A DNA stretch of 64,000 bases from Nitrospira sp. (GCA_016715825.1 JADJXO010000007.1:1-64000); one strand, 5' to 3'; shown: positions 37,209 to 47,484, counted from the stretch's first letter. Notes: generated by a model from the letters alone, not told the origin. Numbers and translations are program-made.

Positions 37209-38084
37209 TCAACGAACGACCAACAAGACCAACACTCCGAGCATAATACGATAGTAGGCAAAGACCCGCAAGGTGTGCCGTTTGACATAGGTGAGGAAGG
37301 CAGCGATGACGGCCCAGGCGACAAGGAATGACACGACCATGCCGAGCGCGAGCGCTAAAAAGTCTTGCTCGGTAAAGGTTCCGCGTGCCTTCCAGGTTTC
37401 GTAGAGTGTGGCCGCAATGATGGTCGGGAGAGCGAGAAAAAAGGAATACTCTGTGGCGACCTTGCGATCGAGGCCTGCAAGTAGGCCACCGATGATGGTT
37501 GAACCGGATCGTGACATGCCGGGAATCAGTGAGGCGCATTGCGCGACGCCGATCCAGAACGCCTGCATCGGTGAAACTTGATCCAGGCTTGTCGCGTGAC
37601 TCGTGCGTTTGGTGGCTTCGACGATCAGGATGACGAAGCCTCCGAGAATCGAAGTCGTCGCCACGGTCTGGGGGGTGAACAGATGTGACTTGATCCATCC
37701 ATGTGCAGCGAGCCCGAGGAGGGCAGCCGGGAGAAAGGCGATCCCTAACCCGATCAAGAACCATAAGTTGTGATGCTGTTGCATCGAAGCCTTGATTCGA
37801 TCTGTCCAGGACGCATGCGACCCGCTTGTGCTGATGGAACGAAATGTCTGTTGTTCCTGCCAGGCGCCGGAGAGAAGCCGACCGATCTTTTCCCGTTCGA
37901 ACACGATGACGGCGAGAATCGCTCCCAACTGAATCGAGATTTCCGCGTTGGCCGCCACGTCTCCGGTGAACCCAAGGGCATGGCCGACAAGGATCAGATG
38001 CCCGGTGGATGAGACGGGAAGAAACTCGGTCATCCCCTCCACGACTCCAAGAATCACGGCGAGTGCTGGACCCCATTCGTTCAT
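37209..38084 (-). CDS. uppP: Undecaprenyl-diphosphatase
   Basis: 291 residues and about eight hydrophobic helices. UppP (BacA) recycles the lipid carrier of cell-wall synthesis. Both signature regions are present: EGMTEFLPVSSTGHLILVGH near the N-terminus and LIPGMSRSGSTIIGGLLAGL. The ATG at 38084, with GTGGAG six bases upstream, gives the normal length; the frame stays open further upstream but reads non-conserved sequence. Confidence 0.95.
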   Translation of the reverse strand: MNEWGPALAVILGVVEGMTEFLPVSSTGHLILVGHALGFTGDVAANAEISIQLGAILAVIVFEREKIGRLLSGAWQEQQTFRSISTSGSHASWTDRIKASMQQHHNLWFLIGLGIAFLPAALLGLAAHGWIKSHLFTPQTVATTSILGGFVILIVEATKRTSHATSLDQVSPMQAFWIGVAQCASLIPGMSRSGSTIIGGLLAGLDRKVATEYSFFLALPTIIAATLYETWKARGTFTEQDFLALALGMVVSFLVAWAVIAAFLTYVKRHTLRVFAYYRIMLGVLVLLVVR

Positions 38085-38253
38085 GCTGTACTCCACTTCC
38101 GATTGTGGACCATCAAGGTTTCGCCCTCCATGGTCATGTCTGATAGAATGTGTCGGATAATCACAGAGCGACGCCGATCCGTCAAGCGCATTGGTTCTTC
38201 TGATCCGGCTATTGCGGAACAGCGCTGGTTGGTCTCGAACAAGAGCAATTATG

Positions 38254-38282
38254 TTGACAATACCGAGGGGTTGGCATACACA
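38254..38282 (+). promoter_or_regulatory. Likely sigma-70 promoter of the coiled-coil lipoprotein gene
   Basis: A consensus -35 TTGACA (38254-38259) is followed after 17 bases by TACACA (38277-38282). It lies about 100 bases upstream of the start at 38381. The -10 is only a partial match. Confidence 0.45.
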
Positions 38283-38380
38283 CAAAGAACGCCATCACAT
38301 GAACGGGGATATGGCGGGATGCAAGTAGGGATTCGTATGAAGCACATTCAAGCCGCAGGATTTGATGGAGGGAGGATCGC

Positions 38381-39067
38381 ATGAAGCGCGAGTGGACGGC
38401 AATAGTATTGGTCGGTGCCGTGTTGACTACGGGTTGCGTCTCCAACAAGAAATATCAAGAAGCGCTGACCGAGGCGGACACCGCCAGGATGGAATTGGAA
38501 AAGGCTCGCCAACAGAAGGGTGCGATGGAACAGCAGGTCCGCACGCTCAAGGAGCTGAACGTCAAATTCAACAACGAGGCCGAGGCTGCTCGGGATGAAT
38601 TGCAACGGTTTGAGCACGGACGTGATGCAGAACGAGGCACGCTCGAGGCACGAACCAAAGAACTCGAAGATAAGGTGCGAGCGTTATCAGCCCAAAATCG
38701 GAATGTGCGGCAGGAATATCAGGACGTCAAGCGTCACAACGACACACTGAAATCGTTGGTAACTCGCTATCAAAAAGAGCTGAAAGATCGTTCTCAATCA
38801 GGGTCGGCGGCGCAGGCCGCCACAGTGACTCCCAAACAGGGTTCAGGGGGGACGGCCTCGGCCGCACCAGGGACGACTTCAGCGTCGTTGAATATCAATA
38901 AAGTTTCGGCCAACGATATGGTCCTCTTCTTGGGGCTCAAACAGGATGAGGCCGATCGGATCGTCAATAATCGTCCCTATCGTGTGAAAGGTGAACTGGT
39001 GGCGAAGAATGTCGTCCCAAAGGAAACCTTCGACCTGATTAAGGACCGCATTTCCGTGAGCCCATAG
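38381..39067 (+). CDS. Coiled-coil lipoprotein with C-terminal helix-hairpin-helix-like domain
   Basis: 228 residues. The signal sequence ends in the lipobox VLTTGC (Cys19). Residues about 25-135 are a long charged coiled coil (EADTARMELEKARQQKGAME and onward). A Gly/Ser/Thr-rich linker leads to a small domain, LNINKVSANDMVLFLGLKQD and RIVNNRPYRVKGELVAKNVV, which resembles the ComEA/photosystem PsbU-like helix-hairpin-helix fold. It is probably an envelope spacer or tether; the partner is unknown. A strong terminator follows. Confidence 0.75.
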   Translation: MKREWTAIVLVGAVLTTGCVSNKKYQEALTEADTARMELEKARQQKGAMEQQVRTLKELNVKFNNEAEAARDELQRFEHGRDAERGTLEARTKELEDKVRALSAQNRNVRQEYQDVKRHNDTLKSLVTRYQKELKDRSQSGSAAQAATVTPKQGSGGTASAAPGTTSASLNINKVSANDMVLFLGLKQDEADRIVNNRPYRVKGELVAKNVVPKETFDLIKDRISVSP

Positions 39068-39097
39068 CGCTCTGATCGGTTTCAAACGGGACATCGA

Positions 39098-39137
39098 GGG
39101 CCGTTCTCCGACGAAGGAGAACGGCCCTTGTATTTTT
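39098..39137 (+). terminator. Intrinsic terminator after the coiled-coil lipoprotein gene
   Basis: A 12-bp perfect stem GGGCCGTTCTCC / GGAGAACGGCCC with loop GACGAA is followed by TTGTATTTTT. It lies 31 bases after the stop codon. Confidence 0.9.
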
Positions 39138-39176
39138 ACCGAGCAGTGTCGGACTGTTCTGGACGATTGCCTATGG

Positions 39177-40541
39177 TCAGTGTAGCGGAATTCTGACCGT
39201 AAGTTCGGATGCTGAGGGATCTCGAGTGACGACATAGGTCGCTTGTTCTTGACGGTTGGATGCCTCAGGAGAAGCGGAGGATTCTTGAAGGTGTCCCCGT
39301 GGCGATGGTGTCACCACGTCGGAGTCCATCGTGGAAGGGGTATCGAATGGCATGAGAGACAAACGGACCGTAATGGAACGATGGCCGGCAAGGATCGGGA
39401 TTCTCCTCCGCTGATGGGCCAACAACCGCGATGAAATCGGGTCTCCTGCCGCGAAAGGGAACAGGAGGTGAGGTGGTTGAGAACCGGCCTCTCCCCATAC
39501 CTGAAAGAAGCTATCCTGATTTGCCTCGATCATAAGGTCCAACGAACCTGCCCGGAGAGAGGTTTCCCTCTTTCGGTCATCGTGCAGGTCCTTCATTCCG
39601 TTCATGACAAGACTGTAACGAATGCCTAAGGGCTTAGTGGTTTCTGTAAGTGTTTTTGTCAGATTCGCATCCCGTTCACCTTTATGGGTAGGTCGGTCGA
39701 ACTGCTGTACCGAATGGCTACCTTCCTGCTTTTCCTTTATCGCGCTCGAAACGACCTCCGCTGGTTCTCCATAGAACAAGGAGCGTGCACTCAGTGCTGA
39801 ACCGACTTGAGGGGGTTGTGCGTCGGTAGTCAGCGCGTGAGGCGGTGCGATGCTAGAGGCGGAGGTCAATGGCACGCTCGCAAGGTCTTGACCTCCTGAG
39901 GTCGATGCGTGTTCTGCCGAACGGGGGAATGATGGTGGGGTTGATGGAGGATGTTCTCTTGATGCATCCGCCCCCTTCTGCAGGGTTGCCCGCTCTTTTT
40001 TCGCTTTAGCCATTGTTGAAGTTGCTGGTTTGGACGTGTCTGCGGTGAGTGCTTGGTTGCCGGCCGGAGTGATTGATTTCGTTTTTTCCGGCGTCTCCTT
40101 CCGAGATTCTTTGATCCCAGGGGTGGCCGGTTTCTCTGCGGCGGGTGGAGAACCCGGTGGGGGTGGGGCCATTATCTCTTCACCGGCGACGGATCGTGCA
40201 GCCTCTTTGAGGCTTTCTTGGTAGATGTTGATGCCAAGGACAAGTGCGAAAAGGGTTGCAGCGAGGCCACCAGCCCAGGCGAGTCCAGCTGGTCTGCGGA
40301 ACCAGCCGAACCATGACACGTTGCCTCCGTCAGTTGTCGAAGTTGTTTCACGTAACGATCGCAAAAGCTTCTCACGCACCACGGGATCCGTCAGCAGTTC
40401 CTTGAGCGCTTGTTCGTCAGCAAACAAGTTGAAGAGCTGCTGATCGTGTAGGGCGGTGCTGTAGAGCCGGTGTTTCTCCTCCGGCGTTAACGTATCGGCC
40501 GCAAATCCACCGAGCAGCTTTTCGAGATCGTCGTCAGGCAT
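39177..40541 (-). CDS. Membrane protein partner of the ECF sigma factor, with long disordered middle
   Basis: 454 residues from the ATG at 40541. The N-terminus (DDDLEKLLGGFAADTLTPEE) resembles the cytoplasmic part of anti-sigma factors. One transmembrane helix follows (AGLAWAGGLAATLFALVLGI). Then come about 180 residues rich in Pro, Ser, Thr, Ala and Lys, and a beta-rich C-terminal domain (LRAGSLDLMIEANQDSFFQV, LLFPFAAGDP, RSITVRLS) reminiscent of DUF4384 domains. It starts 59 bases after the sigma gene stop. Role by context: membrane anti-sigma or sensor with an external binding domain. Confidence 0.65.
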   Translation of the reverse strand: MPDDDLEKLLGGFAADTLTPEEKHRLYSTALHDQQLFNLFADEQALKELLTDPVVREKLLRSLRETTSTTDGGNVSWFGWFRRPAGLAWAGGLAATLFALVLGINIYQESLKEAARSVAGEEIMAPPPPGSPPAAEKPATPGIKESRKETPEKTKSITPAGNQALTADTSKPATSTMAKAKKERATLQKGADASREHPPSTPPSFPRSAEHASTSGGQDLASVPLTSASSIAPPHALTTDAQPPQVGSALSARSLFYGEPAEVVSSAIKEKQEGSHSVQQFDRPTHKGERDANLTKTLTETTKPLGIRYSLVMNGMKDLHDDRKRETSLRAGSLDLMIEANQDSFFQVWGEAGSQPPHLLFPFAAGDPISSRLLAHQRRRIPILAGHRSITVRLSLMPFDTPSTMDSDVVTPSPRGHLQESSASPEASNRQEQATYVVTRDPSASELTVRIPLH

Positions 40542-40600
40542 TGAAACCCGTGGTTCGTGACATATGAACCGCATCGTGTCCGGGACTCAGGACCATCTCG

Positions 40601-41101
40601 TCATTCCCAACTGCCACCCATCAGAGTTAATAATTCCCTCCGACAGCGCAAGTCCCACGTATAAATTGTATTGATCGACGTCTGCCTCATCAATTGCTGA
40701 ATCTCGGGAAAACTTTTCCCTTCTAACTTCCACGTGAATAGTTTGCGGCATCGTTCGCCAAGTCGGGTCATGGCCACGAGCAGCCGATCGACACGCTGCT
40801 TCTGGTCAAGTTGAGTTGCCGGGTCGTCCCGGGTGTCGGTGAGCGGCAGATCTTCCACCGATTCTTGATTGTACTCCCCTCGCCGCAACGCTTTCCGATG
40901 GGCATCCAGCATCTTGTAGCGGAGGACCTGAAATGCCAGGGGGACGAGTTCAACTAATTCCGTGACCTGGGAATACTTCTCGTGCAGGACCGTCAACACC
41001 TCTTGTGTCAGGTCTTCAGCGCGGTCTCTCGATACACGTGATGTCGCGAACGCCAGGATCCTTTCACGAAGGGTAGCCAATATCTGATCTCGGTTCATCA
41101 T
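40601..41101 (-). CDS. ECF-type sigma-70 factor
   Basis: 166 residues. Region 2: RILAFATSRVSRDRAEDLTQ and EVLTVLHEKY; region 4: LGERCRKLFTWKLEGKSFPE with a helix-turn-helix (SINTIYTWDLRCRRELL). The order sigma factor then membrane partner suggests a cell-envelope signalling pair. It begins three bases after the amidohydrolase stop, so that enzyme may be in the same transcript. Confidence 0.85.
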   Translation of the reverse strand: MMNRDQILATLRERILAFATSRVSRDRAEDLTQEVLTVLHEKYSQVTELVELVPLAFQVLRYKMLDAHRKALRRGEYNQESVEDLPLTDTRDDPATQLDQKQRVDRLLVAMTRLGERCRKLFTWKLEGKSFPEIQQLMRQTSINTIYTWDLRCRRELLTLMGGSWE

Positions 41102-41104
41102 CGT

Positions 41105-42142
41105 CTAGGAATTCGCCGAGAGGGACAGGGATAGGAGTTCACTAAGTGAACGGAATTCAACCCGAAGTCCTGTGCAAACTTCCACCTGTCGGTCAAATCG
41201 ATTCTTTGTGCGGACCATGCGCCATAGTGTGCCGGGACTGACTCGCCCCCACGCAGCCAGATGGAACACGGACAAAGGATAGTCCGTCCCAAACAGGAGA
41301 CGCGAATGAAGTTCAGGGTAATGCCTGAGATGCAGGAGCATCTTCATACGATGGGGTTGGGTGAGGGCGGAAATGTCGGCATAGAAGTGTGGATAACATC
41401 GGCTCAGCTCACGAAAAGTAGAAAGAAACTTTTCATAGAGCATGAGGCCATAACTACAGGCGTGCGCCGCGATGACGGTCACACCTTCGTCAAGGGCCAG
41501 ACGCAGCCGCTCAGGATCTCCAAGCGATTGATCCTTTCCGATCAGACTGAATTCATACCCGACGTGACTCAAGAAAGGAAGTTTGCGCTGAGCCAGAGCG
41601 CGGTAAAAGGCGATATATTTCCGATCAGATGGATCGAAGTGCTGGGCATTTGGCAAGGCCTTGATCAGGACTGCGCCTGCATCGGCACAGCGATGCACCT
41701 CATCGATGGCGTCGTTACGTTGCGGATTGATGGAGGGGCCCGCCATGAAGACATCCGGATAGGCGCGCACGGCACCGAACACGTAGTCGTTACTAACCAA
41801 GAAGTCGGTATGTTGACGATTCAGCGAGCCGGATTGATCATAGAATCCATCCATGCCAAGCAGGACGGCCTTCGAGACGTAGCGGGAGGCGCGGAGTTCG
41901 CTCACGAGGTGATCGAGATAGCGCTGATTAGCCGTGCGTGGTTCAGCCGGCGAGAGGTCGTGTTTCCAGATGAGAAAACGGAACAACGGGCTGCGGAGGA
42001 GTTTTGGCGAGATGAAGCAGCCGTTGTCGCCGTCCGGCAACGCGGCAAGATGGACATGGCAATCGATGAGGGACTTCCTAGCCGTATCTCGTGAAGCGCC
42101 GTTTGTGAAGCGTGGGTCGGAATCGATCATTGCTTGGTCCAT
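41105..42142 (-). CDS. Amidohydrolase family protein (metal-dependent TIM barrel)
   Basis: 345 residues. The metal-site elements of the amidohydrolase-2 group are legible in order: DCHVHLA near residue 28, SHVGYEFSL, IAAHACSYG and LLFGTDYPLS. Members act as hydrolases or decarboxylases; the substrate cannot be assigned. A second ATG 12 bases inside (42130) is also a possible start. It lies between the LplT-PlsC-Aas fusion gene and the sigma factor on the same strand. Confidence 0.8.
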   Translation of the reverse strand: MDQAMIDSDPRFTNGASRDTARKSLIDCHVHLAALPDGDNGCFISPKLLRSPLFRFLIWKHDLSPAEPRTANQRYLDHLVSELRASRYVSKAVLLGMDGFYDQSGSLNRQHTDFLVSNDYVFGAVRAYPDVFMAGPSINPQRNDAIDEVHRCADAGAVLIKALPNAQHFDPSDRKYIAFYRALAQRKLPFLSHVGYEFSLIGKDQSLGDPERLRLALDEGVTVIAAHACSYGLMLYEKFLSTFRELSRCYPHFYADISALTQPHRMKMLLHLRHYPELHSRLLFGTDYPLSVFHLAAWGRVSPGTLWRMVRTKNRFDRQVEVCTGLRVEFRSLSELLSLSLSANS

Positions 42143-42181
42143 CCTTCTGGTACCTGGGACCTTCCCTTCACGAGATACCTT

Positions 42182-45100
42182 TCACGCTTCACCCGAGGGG
42201 AGCCGCTCCAGCGCGATTCGCTTCACACCGCGCAGATCCAGCTTGCCGGTTCCCAACACCGGCAAGGCCTCGACTTTCACAAACTGACTCCGCGAGGGGA
42301 TAAAGAGGTTGGGAAGGCCGGTGGCCGATAGCTTCACCAGGATATCGGGAATCAGGCTATCATCTAGTGTATGAAGGACGACCAACCGCTCGCCTTTCTT
42401 CTCATCTGGAAGGCCGGTGACAGCAAAGACTTGTGTTTCTGCTTCGGCCGCCTGCTGCAAGGCTTCTTCAACTTTCCCGTGCGGAACCATCTCGCCTCCG
42501 ATCTTGGAAAAGCGAGAAAGTCGGTCGGTGATCATCAGGAAGCCATCGTCGTCCATGGAGGCGATGTCCCCGGTGATATACCACCCATCCCGTATGACCT
42601 GGGCGGTGAGGTCTTCGCGTCCCAGGTAGCCCTTCATGACGTTCGGGCCTTTCACCAACAACATCCCGGGGGTGCCGACAGGCAGCGGAGTGTACCTATC
42701 AGGATCGACGATCTGTACGGATACGCCCGGGAGCGGCTGGCCGACGGTCCCTCGTCGCGACGCCGGTTGATAGTAGCCGGCGGCGCGAAAGTCCGGACAG
42801 TTGACGGCAATGACCGGAGCACATTCCGTGACACCGTAGCCTTCGATTGGTCCGATCCCAAACTTGTCCTCGATAGACTGTGCAAGTCGAGCCGATAGTT
42901 TTTCTGCGCCGGTGAGGATCACACGCACCGAACTGAATTGCTCCGGAGTGCAGCGGCGGGTATAGAGCTGCAAGAAGGTTGGAGTGATGACGATGAACGT
43001 GAGACGGTAGTGGCGAATGAGTTCCCCGATGGCCGCGACGTCAAGAGGCGAGGGATGAAAGACCATCGCCGCGTTATTGAACATCACGAACCAGAACACC
43101 ATGTAGCCGAATGAATGAAAGAAGGGCAAGATGCCCAGGACGCGTTCATCTTGATAGAGATGGAGCATTTGCGTGGCGCCTTGGCAGTTGGAATCGATAC
43201 TGAAATGGGAGAGCATGACGCCTTTCGGCTCGCCGGTGCTGCCGCTACTGAAGATGATCGTGGCCAGGCTATCTGGGGTGAGCGGGGTTGCCTGCCCGCA
43301 AGCACGCTCGATGAGGCGGCAGGGAGCGAACAAGGCCAGGAAGGTCGCATAGAGTTTCTGCCCCGTGCCGATCGTCTCGGCAATGTCCTCCAGCCATATC
43401 ACCGACGGCCCATCCGGCAGTTCGAGCTTGGCTTTTTCGACGAAGGTACGGCTCGTGAGAACCGTGTGCAGGTCCGCCAGGCGCACCGCGGCTTCCAAGC
43501 CGGATTTCCCGACCGTATAGTTCAAGTTTACGATGGTCTTTCCGCAGAGGGCGACGGCCACATTGACTAGGGCTGTGGCGACTGTCGGCGGCAGCAAGAC
43601 ACCGATGTGCTGTTGGTCTTGCCAGTGTGGGCGTAGTGTGCGTGCGAGGACGATGGAGCCGATCAAGGCCTGTAAGGACGACACCCGGGGGCGATTCTGG
43701 TCGGCCATGGCCATGCGGAATGGGTAGCGACGCATGGCCGAAATAAACTGGCGATGAAGAGACCGACGACCCGATTTCCTGAGCTGCCAGGCGACTTCGC
43801 CAAGCGCCTGAATCGTTCTGCGGACAGCGTCCGCCGTTGTATCCGGGGGCAGCGGTGCACCGAATGAGACGGTGATGGGGTAGGGAAAACGTTCAGGAAG
43901 CTTCCACAGAAACCGGCCGTGATTGAAGCTGAAGATGCTGCCCCAGACGCGATCAAGGTGAACCGGGATGATGGGCGTCGTTCGTCCCTTGACGATCCGT
44001 TCGAAACCACGGCGGAACGGCAGGAGCGTGCCGGTGCGGGTGATCTGACCTTCGGGGAAAATGCAGACCAGCTCGCCGTCATCCAACGCCTGTCCTGCCG
44101 AGCGCAGAGCGCGAAGAATCAGGCGAGGACTTCCCGATGAAGAAATCGCGATGACGTTGAGCCGCCTCATGAAGGGCTTGAGGAGTGGGTGATTGGCGTA
44201 GTGCTCATCGACCACGAACCTCACCGGACGATCCAAACTTGCGAACAGCAGGAACCCATCGATGAACGACACATGATTGGGGACCAGCAGTGCCCCGCCT
44301 TTTCGTGGGATATGATCCTGTCCGATCACAGTGAGGTGGTACAGAACACGGGGTAGCAGGGCGACGATGAATCGCAGCAGGCTGTTCGGCAGTAACCTCA
44401 CGACAACCAGGGTTCCGATCATTGACAAGACAGCACAGGCCAGCAAGATGTCGCTGGCTGACAAACCGAGCCGTGACAGGAGACCAGCGCCTAGAGAACC
44501 GGCAAGGATTCCCCCGAACACGAAGGTATTGCCGAGAGCGATGACGGCGCCACGACGGTCAGCCGGAGCTCGCCACTGAATCAGCGCATTGATCGGGACA
44601 TTAATAAACCCGCTGGCGACACCGAGTCCACCCATCAACACGAGCGTCCAGGTCAGGCTCGGTGGGATGAGGCCAAGGATGAAAAGACCTAGCGCCAACC
44701 CGATCGCTCCCGGTGGGATCAGACCGATTTCAATCTTGGAAGCGGAAAGTCGGCCGGCCAGGACCGACCCGATACCGATCCCGATGGCAAGGATGGCCAT
44801 CGGAAGACCGGAAAGTGCGTCTGAAAGTGCTAACCGGCTCTTTGCATAGATCAGCATGTCCTGCCCGAATAGGCTCGCAATGGTCCAAAACACGACATTG
44901 ATCCCAATCGCGATGCTGAGCAGACGGTCAGTACGCATGGTTGCCCAAGCCACGGCCAGGGTTTCGGCAACGCCGCCCTCGGTTCTGGCTGGAGGTACAG
45001 GCGGAATTGCATAAGCTGCTGCGGTTCCCATGGCGGCAACGATGGTCAAGATGAGACCGGCTTGCCAGGGAGCGGTTTCGCTGTATTGAAGGAGAACACC

Positions 45101-45628
45101 GCCGGATGAGGTTCCTGCGATGATCGCTGCAAACGTCCAGAGTTTCAGCAGGCCATTTCCCATGGAAAGCCGCTCATAGGGAAGCAGCTCCGGCAGGATG
45201 CCGTACTTTGCTGGGCTGAGAATCGCGCTATGAACCCCCATGGCTCCGAGGACGACGAGGAGGGCCGTGCCGCCGGTGGGATGACTCCAGAGCACCACCG
45301 TTCCGGCTCCCATCAAGGCCACTTCAACGATCTTCATCGCGATGATAACGGTGCGCTTGCTGAATCGATCCGCAAAGACTCCGGCGACCAGGGAGAACAG
45401 CATGAGCGGCAGCGTGAACACGACGAAGGCGATAGTAGCCTGAGTCTGAGAAGCCGCTTCAAAAGCGGGGCCGGTTTGGCCGACAGCCGCAGCGACCTGG
45501 TGGATCAGGAGGAGCGCGACCATCAACTTCCAAGCGTTGTCATTGAACGCGCTGCAAAACTGGGCGAAGAGGAGGGCACGAAGGGGATGGGAGCGAAACT
45601 GGGTTTCAGAACCGGCTGGAGTGCTCAT
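42182..45628 (-). CDS. aas: LplT-PlsC-Aas fusion: lysophospholipid transporter, acyltransferase and acyl-ACP synthetase
   Basis: 1148 residues in three parts. Residues about 1-420 are an MFS/LplT-like transporter (LFAQFCSAFNDNAWKLMVAL opening). Residues about 430-620 are a PlsC acyltransferase with the HX4D motif in VPNHVSFIDGFLLF and the FPEGQITRTG segment. Residues about 660-1140 are an AMP-binding acyl-ACP synthetase with IIFSSGSTGEPKGVMLSH and DGWYITGDIASMDDDGFLMI. Together they should bring 2-acyl-lysophospholipids inward and re-acylate them. All three modules look intact. It lies nine bases after the MutS-like gene. Confidence 0.92.
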   Translation of the reverse strand: MSTPAGSETQFRSHPLRALLFAQFCSAFNDNAWKLMVALLLIHQVAAAVGQTGPAFEAASQTQATIAFVVFTLPLMLFSLVAGVFADRFSKRTVIIAMKIVEVALMGAGTVVLWSHPTGGTALLVVLGAMGVHSAILSPAKYGILPELLPYERLSMGNGLLKLWTFAAIIAGTSSGGVLLQYSETAPWQAGLILTIVAAMGTAAAYAIPPVPPARTEGGVAETLAVAWATMRTDRLLSIAIGINVVFWTIASLFGQDMLIYAKSRLALSDALSGLPMAILAIGIGIGSVLAGRLSASKIEIGLIPPGAIGLALGLFILGLIPPSLTWTLVLMGGLGVASGFINVPINALIQWRAPADRRGAVIALGNTFVFGGILAGSLGAGLLSRLGLSASDILLACAVLSMIGTLVVVRLLPNSLLRFIVALLPRVLYHLTVIGQDHIPRKGGALLVPNHVSFIDGFLLFASLDRPVRFVVDEHYANHPLLKPFMRRLNVIAISSSGSPRLILRALRSAGQALDDGELVCIFPEGQITRTGTLLPFRRGFERIVKGRTTPIIPVHLDRVWGSIFSFNHGRFLWKLPERFPYPITVSFGAPLPPDTTADAVRRTIQALGEVAWQLRKSGRRSLHRQFISAMRRYPFRMAMADQNRPRVSSLQALIGSIVLARTLRPHWQDQQHIGVLLPPTVATALVNVAVALCGKTIVNLNYTVGKSGLEAAVRLADLHTVLTSRTFVEKAKLELPDGPSVIWLEDIAETIGTGQKLYATFLALFAPCRLIERACGQATPLTPDSLATIIFSSGSTGEPKGVMLSHFSIDSNCQGATQMLHLYQDERVLGILPFFHSFGYMVFWFVMFNNAAMVFHPSPLDVAAIGELIRHYRLTFIVITPTFLQLYTRRCTPEQFSSVRVILTGAEKLSARLAQSIEDKFGIGPIEGYGVTECAPVIAVNCPDFRAAGYYQPASRRGTVGQPLPGVSVQIVDPDRYTPLPVGTPGMLLVKGPNVMKGYLGREDLTAQVIRDGWYITGDIASMDDDGFLMITDRLSRFSKIGGEMVPHGKVEEALQQAAEAETQVFAVTGLPDEKKGERLVVLHTLDDSLIPDILVKLSATGLPNLFIPSRSQFVKVEALPVLGTGKLDLRGVKRIALERLPSGEA

Positions 45629-45637
45629 CCGTGCAGC

Positions 45638-47484
45638 CTATTGTGCCTGATTCGTAGCGTTGGAGGAAATAGGCAACCCTTCCAGCTCCATGATCCGTAG
45701 GGCATTCGTTGTGGGACAAGGGCCAGGTCGAAACTGGTAGTCGAACGTCAGCGCCCCTGCCGAGACAGTCTCCTGAAAGTGTGCGTTTGTGAGGCCGGGT
45801 ACGGCGTGCTCCAGATCGGCTAATTCCAGGTCGTGCGTGCTCACAAGGCCATACCCGTTCCCTTTGGCGAGTTCCGTGATGTACGCCCGACTCCCGATGA
45901 GCCGCTCCCGATTGTTGGTGCCTTTGAAAATCTCATCGATCAGGAACAATGTGGGTGGCGCGGTCGACTCCTGAGTCGCATCCAGGATGGCTTTGAGTCG
46001 TTTGACTTCCGCGTAGAAAAACGACAAACCGGCATCGAGCGAATCATCGACGCGGATACAACAGGCCAGCCGGCTCCATGTCCATTCGAACGAGTGCGCG
46101 CAGACAGGCCCCCCGGCTTGTGCGAGACAGAGGTTGATGCCGATCGTGCGGAGAAACGTGCTCTTGCCGGACATGTTTGAGCCGGTGATGAGGTGGATCG
46201 AGCCACGCCCGGCTAAACGAACATCGTTAGCCACGCGGGTGTTGACGGACAGCAGCGGGTGTGCAAGGCAATCAGCCTGCACACGTGGAGGGGTGCCGTT
46301 CTGTTCGCCGGTCAGAGTGAGTGGAGTCGGCCATGTGTAGGTGGGGTGGAGATACGCAAAGGTGGCCAGTGCCGACGCCGCTTCGACTTCCGCCAAACAG
46401 TTCAGCCACTGCGGGAGGGCTTGTTTGATCTCGTGTTGCGTACGAATCAGCCGGCGCAGAAACCAGAGATCCCATGGGCACAGCGCGTTGATTGCCAGAT
46501 GGACGAGTGGGTGCGCCTTGATACTGATCGCGTGCAACGTGCGTGCGGCGCGTGCGAGCTGCAATGTGGGACTGGCGTCGCCGATCAGCGTGGCCCATGT
46601 TGAAGCGAGTGCCGTGTTTCGTTGTCTCGCGTACCGCTCAATATAACCAAGTAGCGTGGCTAGACGCTCAGTTTCGTGATGCAGGCCGACGGCGTGCTCC
46701 AGCAACTCTTCTCCTTGATCCGTCATGAAGTAGATCAGGACGTAGGCTGCGAACGAAAACATCCAATAGCCGGGGAGTAGGCCGAAGATCGTGGCGAGGG
46801 CCAGGCTGATGGTCGTCAGGGCGAGGAGGCTTTGGACCACAAGGATGGTATCGAGGTGCGGCAAGTTGATCGGATGCTCCGCGACGGCGGCCAACCGCGC
46901 GCCGTTGATTTCTTGGTCTCCTGTGAGTTTCGCATCGAGTGCAAGACGGTCACGAAATAAGGATCGGGGTGTCAGTTCTTTCACCAAAGATTGCCGTGCA
47001 AGCCAGTCTGCAGGGGGCGTTGGTTGCTCTAGGAGCCAGCTCTGTAACCGTGCTCGGCCATGGTCCGACACCGTGGTGTCGAGGAGATGGTGAGGGAATG
47101 CGCGCCGAAGAGATCCAAATCGGCGGCGAACGGATGAGCTTTCGGGGCCTCACCGGGCCGTGGTGGAATCGCAGACCAATCCAATACCATCCGAGCCAGA
47201 TGCGTCAGCTTGATCTGTCTCCAATGGCGAAGTCGGTGAATCCCAGATTCTACCCTGTTATGATACGCCGCCACGGTGATGAAGAGAGCCAGGAACAGCC
47301 CGAGACTGAGATTTCCGCTCTGGTACCAGTCGAGCTTGTAGAGCGTGATCGTCACGACGAGGCTGATGAGGAAAATGGCCAGCCGCCACCGTGTAAAGGA
47401 TGCGCTGATACCGGTGCCGCGTTCGATGAGCCGATCCGTCCGACGAATGATCGTGGTGAGTTGCGCGCTTCGTGAGGTGGTCAT
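45638..47484 (-). CDS. Membrane-anchored MutS-family ATPase, one frame break
   Basis: About 615 residues after repair. The N-terminal part (151 codons from 47484) has a membrane-spanning stretch (WRLAIFLISLVVTITLYKLD) and a second near SLGLFLALFITVAAY; another helical pair follows around LALTTISLALATIFGLLPGY. The C-terminal ATPase is MutS-like: Walker A HLITGSNMSGKSTFLRTIGI, Walker B LFLIDEIFKGTNNRERL, and THDLELADL. The two parts are in different frames. Adding one base at about 47088-47096 joins DLFGAHSLHHLLDTTVSDHG smoothly, so one base is missing. No mismatch-recognition domain is present; this is a MutS-related group of unknown role, not the repair protein. Confidence 0.8.

Noticed and set aside
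38103..38384. Plus-strand open frame of 93 codons upstream of the coiled-coil lipoprotein gene
   Set aside because: It covers the probable promoter at 38254-38282, has no ribosome binding site and overlaps the next start; treated as non-coding.
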